64,000 nucleotides of DNA from Hyphomicrobiales bacterium. Its GTDB lineage: Bacteria; Pseudomonadota; Alphaproteobacteria; Rhizobiales; Phreatobacteraceae. A program made the translations under genes and the position numbers. Within the stretch, counting starts at the first letter, position 1. Every line of letters begins with the position of its first letter. Location of the stretch: positions 62,001 through 126,000 of the forward strand of contig JAFKKV010000018.1 of assembly GCA_017304475.1 (NCBI GenBank), in the 5' to 3' direction. The notes beneath the pieces were generated by a model. It saw nothing but the letters and a program-made list of their open reading frames with translations. It had not been told where the DNA came from and searched no databases. This document shows positions 1-8,841 of the stretch, piece by piece.

Positions 1-510
1 CCACATGGCCCGCTTGGCATCGCCGACCGCGCGCAGGATGCTCGAATACATCATGCCGAGGCCGAGAAAGCCGGTGGCCGGCAGGACCATCCACAGGAAG
101 CGGTCGGCAATGGCGAGTGTCCGCCCGGTCGCCCCCAGCAGGGCGAGTATGGCGCCCGAGACGGGCAGCAGGGCGAGGCTGATCACGGTCATGCCGATGG
201 CCATGAAGATCAGGCTGGACGTGCCGAGCCGGCGCGCCCGCTCGCGGTCACCGGCGCCCAGCGCGCGGGCGACCAACGCGGTTCCGGCGATCGACAGGCC
301 GATGCCGAAGGAGGTCAGGAAGAACAGCACGGTGCCGGCATAGCCGATCGCCGCCGCCAGCTCCTGCTGGCCGAGCTGGGCGATGTAGAACAGGTTCAGG
401 AGGTCGACCACGAAGATCGCGATCAGGCCGACGGCGCCGGTGACCGTCATGTCGATCACATGACGCATCGTCGACCCCTGAGTGAATTTGGCCGGGGGTG
501 CCAGGGTCAT
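1..510 (-). CDS. MATE family efflux transporter, N-terminal part (cut by window edge)
   Basis: The frame is open from an ATG at 510 to the window edge, giving the first 170 residues. Long hydrophobic segments alternate with short polar loops, for example LIAIFVVDLLNLFYIAQLG and a GTALVARALGAGDRERAR stretch that matches the loop after the second helix of MATE (NorM/DinF-type) cation- or H+-coupled multidrug exporters in the inner membrane. The ATG overlaps the TGA of the upstream antiporter gene by four bases (ATGA), so the two are probably translationally coupled. A second ATG 14 codons in (MRHVIDMTVTG) is an alternative start. The family call is fairly secure. The substrate cannot be told. 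Confidence 0.8.
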   Translation of the reverse strand, partial: MTLAPPAKFTQGSTMRHVIDMTVTGAVGLIAIFVVDLLNLFYIAQLGQQELAAAIGYAGTVLFFLTSFGIGLSIAGTALVARALGAGDRERARRLGTSSLIFMAIGMTVISLALLPVSGAILALLGATGRTLAIADRFLWMVLPATGFLGLGMMYSSILRAVGDAKRAMW

Positions 511-2339
511 CCGGAAAATCTCGTTTCGTCGGTGAGCACGTCCTCGGCTTCCGCGTTGAGCGCGCGGGCGGCACGGGCCGGTTCGGTCAGGGGGGTCGGC
601 GTCACCTGCTGCTGGTGCAGCAGGTGATTGCCGGCCTGGATGCCGTCCTGCTGCTGCATGACCAGCCGCTCGCCGTCGCGCTTGCGCAGGTCGGCCATCA
701 CGGTTTCGGCCCGTTCCGGGTCGATGCCGAGCTCGATCAGCGCGTCGCGGCCGAACAGCAGGGCGCTTTCGAAGACTTCGCGGATCTCGAAATCGACACC
801 GGCATTGCGCAGCGCCAGCGTATGAGCGCGGTCGAAGGAGCGGACATAGAGCTTGGCCAGCGGGAATTCGCCCTTGACCAGCTCGACGATCTTGTCGGCC
901 GCGTCGCGCTTGTCGACGCAGACGCAGATCAGCCGGGCGCGCCCGGCCCCCGCCGCGCGCAGCACGTCGAGCCGGGTGCCGTCGCCGTAATAGATCTTGA
1001 AGCCGAACATGCCGGCCGCCTGGATCATCTCGACATCGTTGTCGATGATGGTCACCTCGGCCTGTTCGGCGAGCAGCATCTGCGAATTGACCTGGCCGAA
1101 ACGGCCGAAGCCGATGATCAGCACCTCGCCGCGAACCTCGCTGAAATCCTCTTCCGGTTCCGGTTCGTTGGCCGCCCGGCGGCCGAGCGCCCATTCCCCG
1201 AGCCGGTAGAGGAACGGGTTGATCGCCATGGACAGCACCACCAGGGCCACCAGGATCGAGCCCTGTTCGGCCGACATGACGCCGGCGGAAACGGCCGCCG
1301 CGTAAAGCACGAAGCCGAACTCGCCGGCCTCGGCGATCAGCAGCGACACCTTCACCGCCTGGGGATGGTCGTGGCGGAACAGCCGCATGATCGCATACAT
1401 CACGCTGGCCTTCAGGACGAGCAGCAGCACCAGCGCGACGCCGAGCCGCCAGCTTGAGGCCAGCACCACCGGCAGGTCGATGGTCATGCCGACCGACATG
1501 AAGAACAGGCCCATCAGGATGCCGCGGAACGGCTCGATATCGGCTTCGAGCTGGTGCCGGAAATTCGATTCGGCCAGGAACACGCCGGCGAGGAAGGCCC
1601 CCATGGCCATGGACAGCCCGGCATAGGTCATCAGCGCGGCGGCCCCGACCACCACCAGCAAGGCGGCCGCCACCATGATCTCGCGCGCGCCCCAGGTCGC
1701 CAGGAAGCGGAACAGCGGGTTGAGCAGGTAGAGCCCGGCGAGCACGACGCCGCCGACCGCGACCACCACCTTGGCGGCGGAGACCCACCAGGCCTCGCCG
1801 GACTGGGCCGGCAGCGGCGACAGGAAGGCGACCAGCAGCAGCAGCGGGATGACGGTGAGGTCCTGGAAGATGGAGATGGCGAAAGCCCGCTCGCCATGGG
1901 GTGAATGAACCTCGCCCTTTTCCTCCAGCACCTGCATCATGACAGCGGTCGAGGTCAGCGCGAGGCCGAGGCCGGCGATCAGCGAGGCGTCGAATGGCCG
2001 GCCGAACATGTAGGGGACCCACATCACCACCGCCCCGGTGACGATCATCTGGGCGCCGCCGAGGCCGAAAATATCCTGCCGCATCGACCAGACGCGCGAC
2101 GGCTTCAGCTCCAGCCCGATCAGGAACAGGAACATCACGATGCCCAGCTCGCCGATCGTCAGAATGGTCTGCGGGTCGTGGAACAGGCCGAACACCTGCG
2201 GCCCGATCAACAGGCCGGCGACGAGATAACCGACCACCGATCCGAGCTTGAACCGGCGGAACAACGGCACGGCCACGACCGCGGCGCCCAGGAGGGTGAC
2301 GGCCGGCAGCAGGAAGTTGACGGAGGAATGATCGGTCAT
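507..2339 (-). CDS. Kef-type monovalent cation:proton antiporter with TrkA-N (RCK) domain
   Basis: The protein has 610 residues. The first ~385 are about a dozen hydrophobic helices of the CPA2 Na+/H+ exchanger fold, with the typical GLELKPSRVW and MGAFLAGVFLAES stretches. A linker leads to a Rossmann domain starting with VLIIGFGRFGQ and continuing with an IIDND acidic strand end and a YGDGTRLDVLRAAGA stretch, which is the NAD(H)-binding TrkA-N domain of KefB/KefC. The family exports K+ in exchange for H+ and is often gated by glutathione adducts or NADH. No KefF/KefG-type ancillary flavoprotein is visible here. It overlaps the MATE gene downstream. The exact paralogue (KefB or KefC) is not resolved. 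Confidence 0.9.
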   Translation of the reverse strand: MTDHSSVNFLLPAVTLLGAAVVAVPLFRRFKLGSVVGYLVAGLLIGPQVFGLFHDPQTILTIGELGIVMFLFLIGLELKPSRVWSMRQDIFGLGGAQMIVTGAVVMWVPYMFGRPFDASLIAGLGLALTSTAVMMQVLEEKGEVHSPHGERAFAISIFQDLTVIPLLLLVAFLSPLPAQSGEAWWVSAAKVVVAVGGVVLAGLYLLNPLFRFLATWGAREIMVAAALLVVVGAAALMTYAGLSMAMGAFLAGVFLAESNFRHQLEADIEPFRGILMGLFFMSVGMTIDLPVVLASSWRLGVALVLLLVLKASVMYAIMRLFRHDHPQAVKVSLLIAEAGEFGFVLYAAAVSAGVMSAEQGSILVALVVLSMAINPFLYRLGEWALGRRAANEPEPEEDFSEVRGEVLIIGFGRFGQVNSQMLLAEQAEVTIIDNDVEMIQAAGMFGFKIYYGDGTRLDVLRAAGAGRARLICVCVDKRDAADKIVELVKGEFPLAKLYVRSFDRAHTLALRNAGVDFEIREVFESALLFGRDALIELGIDPERAETVMADLRKRDGERLVMQQQDGIQAGNHLLHQQQVTPTPLTEPARAARALNAEAEDVLTDETRFSG

Positions 2340-2457
2340 GCGCTCGGCTGGCTGGCGGGAACAGACCCCTACTTAAGCAGCCTATGGCCGCCCGTGTACC
2401 CGAGGGTTTTCACGCATTTCCAGGGTCGAAAAAGAGAAGGATCTGCCAGCGCCGGGG

Positions 2458-3873
2458 TCAGCCGGTGCCGCCGACCGTGATCTTTTCCATCTTGAGGGTC
2501 GGCTGGCCGACGCCGACCGGCACCCATTGGCCAGCCTTGCCGCAGGTGCCGATGCCGGTGTCGAGATCCATGTCGTCGCCGATCATGCTGACCCGCTTCA
2601 TGTCGGCGGGCCCCGAGCCGATCAGCATGGCGCCCTTGACCGGCGCCCCGATCCGGCCGTTCTCGATCCGATAGGCCTCGGTGCATTCGAAGACATATTT
2701 GCCCGAGGTGATATCGACCTGGCCGCCGCCGAAATTGACCGCGTAGAGGCCGTTCTTCACGCTGGCGATGATCTCGTCCCTGGTGTGCTCGCCGCCCAGC
2801 ATATAGGTATTGGTCATGCGCGGCATGGGCGTATGGGCATAGCTTTCGCGCCGGCCGTTGCCGGTTGGCGCAACGCCCATCAGCCGGGCGTTCTGGCGGT
2901 CCTGCATATAGCCGACCAGCACGCCGTCGGCGATCAGCACCGTGCGATGGGAGGCGGTGCCCTCGTCGTCGATCGAGATCGAGCCGCGCCGGCCGGACAA
3001 GGTGCCGTCATCGACGACGGTCACGCCCTTGGCCGCGACGATCTCGCCCATCAGGCCGGCAAAGGCCGAGGTGCCCTTGCGGTTGAAGTCGCCCTCCAGG
3101 CCGTGCCCGACGGCTTCGTGCAGCATCACGCCGGGCCAGCCGGGACCGAGCACCACATCCATCTCGCCGGCCGGCGAGGGGACGCTGTCGAGATTGACAA
3201 GGGCCTGGCGGATCGCCTGGTCGCAGGCATGTTTCCAGCGCCCCTCGGTGATGAACTCGGCATAGCCGGCGCGGCCGCCGAGGCCGTGGGATCCGGTTTC
3301 CTGCCGGTCGCCGGAGCCGGCGACCACCGAAACGTTCAGCCGCACCAGCGGCCGGATGTCGCGATAGAGGCCGCCGTCGGCGCGCAGGATCTCGACCACC
3401 TGCCAGGAGGCGGCGAGCGAGGCCGTGACCTGGCGCACCTTGGGCTCTTTTGCCCTGGCATAGGCGTCGATGGTCTCGAGCAGCTTGACCTTGTCGGCGA
3501 AGGGCGGTCCGTCGAGCGGATTGTCGTCGCCATAGAGCCGGACATTGGTGCGACCGGGCGCGGCGGCGAGCGTGCCGGAATAACCTCCGGCCACCGCGCG
3601 CACCGTTTCGGCGGCGCGCTTCAGCGCCGCGTCCGAAACATCCGAGGAATGGGCATAGCCGATGGCTTCGCCCTTCACGGCGCGCAGGCCGAAGCCTTGC
3701 GAATTGTCGGTTCCGGCCTGTTTCAGCCGGCCGTTGTCGAACAGCAGCGATTCCGACTGGCGATATTCCAGGAACAGTTCGCCGTCATCGGCGCCTTCCA
3801 GCGCCCTTGCGACGATCGCCCTGGTATCGGCGGCGTCGAGATCGGCACGGGCGAGCAGCGAGAGATCGGTCAT
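2458..3873 (-). CDS. tldD: Metalloprotease TldD
   Basis: A 471-residue protein of the usual TldD length. TldD pairs with TldE/PmbA to form a cytosolic zinc protease that trims peptides such as microcin precursors and CcdA. The HEAVGHGLEGD stretch carries the HExxxH zinc motif, and the C-terminal part keeps the conserved glycine-rich GTCGKAGQWVPVGVGQPTL block. I chose the ATG at 3873 because GGAA lies eight bases upstream. An ATG at 3891 has no ribosome site. TldD next to ialB and the ctaC operon is a common alphaproteobacterial arrangement. No TldE partner is in the window. Confidence 0.93.
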   Translation of the reverse strand: MTDLSLLARADLDAADTRAIVARALEGADDGELFLEYRQSESLLFDNGRLKQAGTDNSQGFGLRAVKGEAIGYAHSSDVSDAALKRAAETVRAVAGGYSGTLAAAPGRTNVRLYGDDNPLDGPPFADKVKLLETIDAYARAKEPKVRQVTASLAASWQVVEILRADGGLYRDIRPLVRLNVSVVAGSGDRQETGSHGLGGRAGYAEFITEGRWKHACDQAIRQALVNLDSVPSPAGEMDVVLGPGWPGVMLHEAVGHGLEGDFNRKGTSAFAGLMGEIVAAKGVTVVDDGTLSGRRGSISIDDEGTASHRTVLIADGVLVGYMQDRQNARLMGVAPTGNGRRESYAHTPMPRMTNTYMLGGEHTRDEIIASVKNGLYAVNFGGGQVDITSGKYVFECTEAYRIENGRIGAPVKGAMLIGSGPADMKRVSMIGDDMDLDTGIGTCGKAGQWVPVGVGQPTLKMEKITVGGTG

Positions 3874-3960
3874 CGGGGCGTTCCAAAGCATCGCGGCCGC
3901 CAGCCGGCGGACCCGTCCATCATCTCTATGTAGGCGGTCGGCCCGGCCTATGCGAGCCGG

Positions 3961-4506
3961 TCAGGGCAGGGCGGCGAAGCCGTCCTTGAAGCCGTTGAGC
4001 GAAACCGGCACGCCGATACCCTCTTCCGGTGTCTGGAAGATGATGAAGGTGGCGGTCTGGCCGGCCGACAGCTGATTGAGCAAGGTGTCCTCGATCACCA
4101 CCTCGGCGACGCAGCCTGAGGGCAGGCAGCGGACGAAACCGGCGCGCCCGACATCGGCATTGTCGATCTTCAGTCCGAGCCCGGAGGGCAGCAGCACGCC
4201 GAGCGGCGCCAGCACGCGCAGGAGCTTGGCACGCCCGTCGGCGGTTTTCAGCGCGATGATCGTCAAGGCGACGTTCGGCCGATCCTCGGCGGCGACGTTC
4301 TGCACCAGGGCGCATTGTTCGGCGCGCGAGCCGGGCGGCGTGTCGCAGCGGATCTGCCAGTCGCCATGGGTGGTGCGGACCGCGCCCTGGGCGAGCGCGG
4401 GGGCCGGGGAAGCGCCGATAAGGGCCGCCAGCGACAGGCCGAACGCCATGGCCATCGGTCCGAGGCCGGATCGCCGGCGCGGCCGGATCGAGAACGGCTT
4501 GGTCAT
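3961..4506 (-). CDS. Invasion-associated locus B (IalB) family exported protein
   Basis: Starting at the ATG at 4506, which has GGGAG eight bases upstream, the product has 181 residues. A basic N-terminus (KPFSIRPRRR) and a hydrophobic stretch ending APALAQG form a signal peptide with likely cleavage after ALA. The mature part has THGDWQIRCD near its start and four cysteines in the RAEQCALVQ and RCLPSGCVAE regions, a pattern typical of IalB proteins. These are periplasmic or surface proteins. The name comes from Bartonella erythrocyte invasion, but free-living relatives have many paralogues of unknown function. It is divergent from the oxidase operon. Confidence 0.85.
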   Translation of the reverse strand: MTKPFSIRPRRRSGLGPMAMAFGLSLAALIGASPAPALAQGAVRTTHGDWQIRCDTPPGSRAEQCALVQNVAAEDRPNVALTIIALKTADGRAKLLRVLAPLGVLLPSGLGLKIDNADVGRAGFVRCLPSGCVAEVVIEDTLLNQLSAGQTATFIIFQTPEEGIGVPVSLNGFKDGFAALP

Positions 4507-4977
4507 TGCTAGGGCTCCCAAGAGTTGGAATTCGCCGGAGCGAAGGCCTGATCGAATCGCTCGGCAGGAAGGCCGGTCCTGTCCAACCAAGGGAGGGACC
4601 ATCCCACCGTAACCCTGTCAAGGCTGACAGCCAAATGCCCGTGCGTCATGCCGATTTGGCCGTGAATGTCGTCTTTGGAAGGATTTCATGATGCCGTCGT
4701 CGTCTTTATAACGAGTTTAGGCTAGATGTGATCGGGGCGCCGCACAGGGCCCCATCGGTCGCATTGCGAGCATGGCGTTTTTGTGTTTCAAGGGGGCCGA
4801 AAGCCCCTCCTTTCACAGTGTGCGGCGTATCTCTTGACGGTACGCGCCCGGCCGGGAAGTGAAGGGTCTTTGCCCGCGAGGCAGCACCCGAGCGGTGCGC
4901 AAGACGCGAACGGATGAACAAGATCGGGCTCGAAATCACTTTATGTGTTCGGGTCGAGGATATGGAGCGGAAGAACA
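4507..4977. other. Divergent intergenic region between ialB and ctaC
   Basis: About 470 bases separate the two divergent starts, and no convincing gene lies between them. The region must hold promoters for both directions. A TTGACG at 4834-4839 could be a -35 element for the oxidase operon, but the -10 position 17 bases on is poor. A short GGGGC/GCCCC hairpin sits at 4793-4807. I see no clear operator. Confidence 0.4.
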
Positions 4978-5894
4978 TGCGTGAGGCGATGCGGAACGGC
5001 GCGTCGGCGGGACGGAGCGGGGCCAGCGTGCTCCTCGGCGCCGTCGCGCTGCTTGGCGCCCTTGGTCCGGCCATGGCGCAGACCCCGGGTCTCGGTCAGC
5101 CCGAACGGGGGGGGATCAACTTCCAGGTCGCGGCCTCGCCGATCATGGAATTCATTCACTGGTTCCATAACGCCTTCCTGCTGCCGATCATCGTGATCAT
5201 CTGCGTCTTCGTGGCCGGCTTGCTGCTGTGGTGCGTCTACCGGTTCAGCGAGAAGCGCAATCCGGTGGCGTCCAAGACCACCCACCATGTCGGCCTCGAG
5301 GTCGCCTGGACGGTGATCCCGGTCTTCATCCTGATCATCATCGCGGTGCCGTCGTTCCGCCTGCTCTATCAGGAGCTGACGATCCCGCGCAGCGACCTGA
5401 CGGTCAAGGCGATCGCCTCGACCTGGAAATGGTCTTACGAATATCCCGACAACGGCAATTTCAGCTTCGTCTCGACCATGCAGAACGAGCAGGAGATCGC
5501 CGAGCGGGTCGCCAAGGGCACGCCGCGTTCGGAAGTGCCGCGCCTGCTGGCGGTCGACAATGAAGTGGTCGTGCCGGTCAACAAGGTCATCCGGGTTCAG
5601 GTCACCTCGTCCGACGTGATCCACGCCTTCGCGCTGCCGTCCTTCGGCGTCAAGGTCGACGCGGTCCCCGGCCGACTCAACGAGACCTGGTTCCAGGCCA
5701 CCCGCGAAGGCATCTTCTACGGCCAGTGCTCGGAGCTCTGCGGCAAGGACCACGCCTTCATGCCGATCGCCTTCCGGGTCGTGTCGGAGCAGGCCTTCGC
5801 GGCCTGGCTCGAAGAGGCCAAGAAGAAGTTCGCCGCCGCCGACCAGCCGACCGCTGTCGCCGCCGCGACCACCGACCTTCCCGCGGCGCGCTGA
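4978..5894 (+). CDS. ctaC: Cytochrome c oxidase subunit II
   Basis: Subunit II of the aa3-type oxidase carries the dinuclear CuA centre that takes electrons from cytochrome c in the periplasm. The product has a signal peptide ending AMAQ, two transmembrane helices (around FLLPIIVIICVFVAGLLLW and VAWTVIPVFILIIIAVP) and a C-terminal cupredoxin domain. The CuA ligands are visible in CSELCGKDHAFM, with the upstream histidine in SDVIHAFALP. The tryptophan-rich STWKWSYEYP docking segment is present. I place the start at 4978 (MREAM), which has GGAG upstream. In-frame ATGs at 4914 and 4962 are possible but have weaker ribosome sites. It is the first gene of the oxidase operon. Confidence 0.96.
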
Positions 5895-5945
5895 CGCGCC
5901 GCTCCTGAATTCATAACCGACACCAGCTGTCGAGGACTTGAACTA

Positions 5946-7571
5946 ATGGCTCAGGCTCACGCGTCCCCCGATCACGCGCATGACGACCACGCGCATGATG
6001 ATCATGCCCATCCGACCGGGTGGCGCCGCTACGTCTATTCGACGAACCACAAGGACATCGGCACGATGTATCTCGGGTTCGCGATCCTCGCGGGCCTGTT
6101 CGGCTTCGCGCTGTCGATCGGCATCCGGCTCGAGCTCATGGAGCCGGGCATGCAGTATTTCACCAATGCGCAGACCTTCAACGTGTTCACCACGGGTCAC
6201 GGCGTGATCATGATCTTCTTCATGGTCATGCCCGCGATGATCGGCGGCTATGCCAACTGGTTCGTGCCGATCATGATCGGCGCACCCGACATGGCCTTCC
6301 CGCGCATGAACAACATCTCGTTCTGGCTGCTGCCGCCGGCACTGGGGCTGCTGCTCATCTCGCTGTTCGTCGAAGGCGCCCCCGGCACCCACGGCTTCGG
6401 TGGCGGCTGGACCATCTATCCGCCGCTGTCGGTTTCCGGCCATCCGGGCCCGGCGATGGATTTCGTCATCCTGTCGCTGCACCTGGCCGGCGCCTCGTCG
6501 ATCCTCGGCGCCATCAACTTCATCACCACCATCTTCAACATGCGCGCCCCCGGCATGACGCTGCACAAGATGCCGCTGTTCGCCTGGGCGATCCTGGTCA
6601 CGGCCTTCCTGCTGCTGCTGTCGCTGCCGGTTCTCGCCGGCGCGATCACCATGCTGCTGACCGACCGCAATTTCGGCACGACCTTCTTCGACCCGGCCGG
6701 CGGCGGTGACCCGATCCTGTTCCAGCACCTGTTCTGGTTCTTCGGCCACCCCGAGGTCTATATCCTCATCCTGCCGGCCTTCGGCATCGTCAGCCACATC
6801 ATCTCGACCTTCTCCAAGAAGCCGGTCTTCGGTTATCTCGGCATGGCCTATGCCATGGTCGCCATCGGCGTGGTCGGCTTCGTCGTCTGGGCCCACCACA
6901 TGTACACGGCCGGTCTTTCGACCGCGACGCAGGCCTATTTCGTCGCCGCCACCATGGTCATCGCGGTGCCGACCGGCGTGAAGATCTTCTCCTGGATCGC
7001 CACCATGTGGGGCGGTTCGATCCGGGTGACGACGCCCATGCTCTGGGCCATCGGCTTCATCTTCCTGTTCACCGTGGGCGGCGTCACCGGCGTGGTGCTG
7101 GCCAATGCCGGCATCGACCGCGCGCTGCACGACACCTATTACGTGGTGGCCCATTTCCACTACGTGCTGTCGCTCGGCGCCGTCTTCGCCATCTTCGCGG
7201 CCTGGTACTACTGGTTCCCCAAGATGAGCGGCTACATGTATTCCGAGTTCATCGGAAAGCTGCACTTCTGGGTCACCTTCATCGGCGTCAACCTGGTGTT
7301 CTTCCCGCAGCACTTCCTCGGCCTGCAGGGCATGCCGCGCCGCTATGTCGACTATCCCGACGCCTTCGCGACCTGGAATTTCGTTTCCTCGATCGGCTCC
7401 TACATCGCCGGTGTCGGCGTGCTCATCTTCCTGACCGGTATCGTGCTCGCGTTCTCCCGCAAGGAGAAGGCCGGCGAGAATCCGTGGGGCGAGGGTGCGA
7501 CGACGCTGGAATGGACGCTGTCCTCGCCGCCGCCCTTCCACCAGTTCGAAGAGCTGCCGCGCATCAGGTAA
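5946..7571 (+). CDS. ctaD: Cytochrome c oxidase subunit I
   Basis: The 541-residue, twelve-helix catalytic subunit binds haem a and the haem a3/CuB centre and pumps protons. Visible signatures are FTTGHGVIMIFFMVMP, the GHPEVYI motif with the cross-linked histidine-tyrosine pair and the gating glutamate, the HHMYTAG CuB ligands, the K-channel lysine in TGVKIFSW, and the haem ligands in VAHFHYVLSLG. The GGYANWFVPIMIGAPDMAFP segment holds the D-channel entrance, so this is an A1-type oxidase. A His/Asp-rich N-terminus (DHAHDDHAHDDHAHP) precedes the first helix. It lies 51 bases after ctaC. Confidence 0.97.
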   Translation: MAQAHASPDHAHDDHAHDDHAHPTGWRRYVYSTNHKDIGTMYLGFAILAGLFGFALSIGIRLELMEPGMQYFTNAQTFNVFTTGHGVIMIFFMVMPAMIGGYANWFVPIMIGAPDMAFPRMNNISFWLLPPALGLLLISLFVEGAPGTHGFGGGWTIYPPLSVSGHPGPAMDFVILSLHLAGASSILGAINFITTIFNMRAPGMTLHKMPLFAWAILVTAFLLLLSLPVLAGAITMLLTDRNFGTTFFDPAGGGDPILFQHLFWFFGHPEVYILILPAFGIVSHIISTFSKKPVFGYLGMAYAMVAIGVVGFVVWAHHMYTAGLSTATQAYFVAATMVIAVPTGVKIFSWIATMWGGSIRVTTPMLWAIGFIFLFTVGGVTGVVLANAGIDRALHDTYYVVAHFHYVLSLGAVFAIFAAWYYWFPKMSGYMYSEFIGKLHFWVTFIGVNLVFFPQHFLGLQGMPRRYVDYPDAFATWNFVSSIGSYIAGVGVLIFLTGIVLAFSRKEKAGENPWGEGATTLEWTLSSPPPFHQFEELPRIR

Positions 7572-7601
7572 CAGCCGGCCTTCGAACCGGCTTATCGACA
7601 G

Positions 7602-7635
7602 CGGGCAGCCCGGGGCACGTGTTCCGGGCTGCCCG
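7602..7635 (+). other. Strong hairpin between ctaD and ctaB
   Basis: The arms CGGGCAGCCCGG (7602-7613) and CCGGGCTGCCCG (7624-7635) are perfect 12-base inverted repeats around a ten-base loop. No T-run follows, so it is not a standard terminator. It could attenuate transcription or protect the upstream ctaC-ctaD message from exonucleases, keeping structural subunits above assembly factors. That role is inference. Confidence 0.55.
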
Positions 7636-7682
7636 ACCACCCGGGCGGCGCAAGCCGTTCCGAGATCATCTGACAGGGCCGG

Positions 7683-8657
7683 ATGCCGGGCGGCAGCCGG
7701 AACGAGACGGGTAAAGAGCACGCTTTGGCTTTCGTCGACGACACGAGTGGAGCAAGCCGCGCGGCCATGGTGAGCCAAGCGACGCCTGGGGATTTCATCG
7801 CGCTGCTGAAGCCGCGCGTGATGTCGCTCGTCGTGTTCACAGCGCTGGTCGGCATCGTGCTGGCGCCCGGCTCGCTGCATCCCGTGCTGGCCGCGGCGAG
7901 CCTCCTGTGCATCGCGGTCGGGGCCGGTGCCTCGGGCGCGCTCAATATGTGGTATGACGCCGATATCGACGCGCTGATGACGCGCACGGCCGAGCGCCCG
8001 ATCCCGGCCGGCCGGGTGTCGCTGAGCGAGGCGCTCGCCTTCGGGCTGATCCTGTCGGCCTTTTCGGTCCTCGTGCTCGGCCTGGTCGCCAACTGGCTGG
8101 CCGCCGGCCTGCTCGCCTTCACCATCTTCTTTTATGTCGTCATCTACACGATGTGGCTGAAGCGCTCGACGCCGCAGAACATCGTCATCGGTGGCGCCGC
8201 CGGGGCCTTCCCGCCGATGATCGGCTGGGCCGCGGTGACCGGAACCGTGTCGCTCGAGGCGACCGTGCTGTTCCTGATCATCTTCTTCTGGACGCCGCCG
8301 CATTTCTGGGCCCTGGCGCTGCTCAAGTCGGATGACTATGCACGCGCCGGCGTGCCGATGCTGCCGGTGGTCGCGGGCGAAGCCGAGACCCGCAAGCAGA
8401 TCCTGATCTATTCCGTCCTGCTGGCGCCGCTCGGCGTCGCGCCCTGGTTCCTCGGCTTTGCCGGCATCGGCTATGCGGTCGCCTCCATTGCCGGCGGCCT
8501 CGGCATGCTGATCGGCGCCATCGAGGTCTATCGCCTGCGCGAGGGTGCGCCGGCGCGCAAGGCGGCCGGCCGCCTGTTCGGCTTCTCGCTGATCTATCTT
8601 TTCGCGCTCTTCGCCGTGCTCCTGGTCGAGCAGGGCCTGATCGCCCGGTATCTGTAA
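7683..8657 (+). CDS. ctaB: Protohaem IX farnesyltransferase (haem o synthase)
   Basis: CtaB/CyoE transfers a farnesyl group to haem b to make haem o, the precursor of haem a for this oxidase. The 324-residue frame has about nine hydrophobic helices and both prenyltransferase aspartate motifs, NMWYDADIDALM with MTRTAERPIPAGR, and LLKSDDYARAGVPMLP. LKPRVMSLVVFTALVG near the N-terminus is the family opening. The start is uncertain: the ATG at 7683 has a weak ribosome site, and a TTG at 7725 (AAAGAG just upstream) or an ATG at 7768 would bring the N-terminus closer to family length. Confidence 0.94.
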   Translation: MPGGSRNETGKEHALAFVDDTSGASRAAMVSQATPGDFIALLKPRVMSLVVFTALVGIVLAPGSLHPVLAAASLLCIAVGAGASGALNMWYDADIDALMTRTAERPIPAGRVSLSEALAFGLILSAFSVLVLGLVANWLAAGLLAFTIFFYVVIYTMWLKRSTPQNIVIGGAAGAFPPMIGWAAVTGTVSLEATVLFLIIFFWTPPHFWALALLKSDDYARAGVPMLPVVAGEAETRKQILIYSVLLAPLGVAPWFLGFAGIGYAVASIAGGLGMLIGAIEVYRLREGAPARKAAGRLFGFSLIYLFALFAVLLVEQGLIARYL

Positions 8658-8833
8658 TGGGGCGTGTCATGACCAATGACGACCGCGAGCCGGGGATCAT
8701 CCTCACCGACGAGGAAAAGAAGCGTCGCCGTCAGCGCAACGTCGCCATCGCGCTGACGCTTGGGGCGCTGTGCGTATTGTTCTGGGCGGTCACCCTGGTC
8801 AAGGGCCCGGCCATGTTCGTTCGTCCGATGTAA
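8657..8833 (+). CDS. ctaF: Small cytochrome oxidase membrane protein CtaF/CoxF
   Basis: A 58-residue product whose ATG overlaps the ctaB stop by one base (TAATG). A charged start with EEKKRRRQR is followed by one transmembrane helix (VAIALTLGALCVLFWAVTLV). Small proteins of this shape sit between ctaB and ctaG in most alphaproteobacterial oxidase operons. Their role in assembly is not well defined. An internal ATG at 8669 would give 54 residues. Assignment rests on position, size and the single-helix layout. Confidence 0.85.
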   Translation: MGRVMTNDDREPGIILTDEEKKRRRQRNVAIALTLGALCVLFWAVTLVKGPAMFVRPM

Positions 8834-8841
8834 GGCGCGGC

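Noticed and set aside
5943..8303. A 786-codon open frame on the minus strand antisense to ctaD and ctaB
   Set aside because: The translation is rich in Arg, Asp, His and Gln with no hydrophobic core or motif, which is the usual by-product of GC-biased third positions. The plus strand carries unmistakable oxidase genes.
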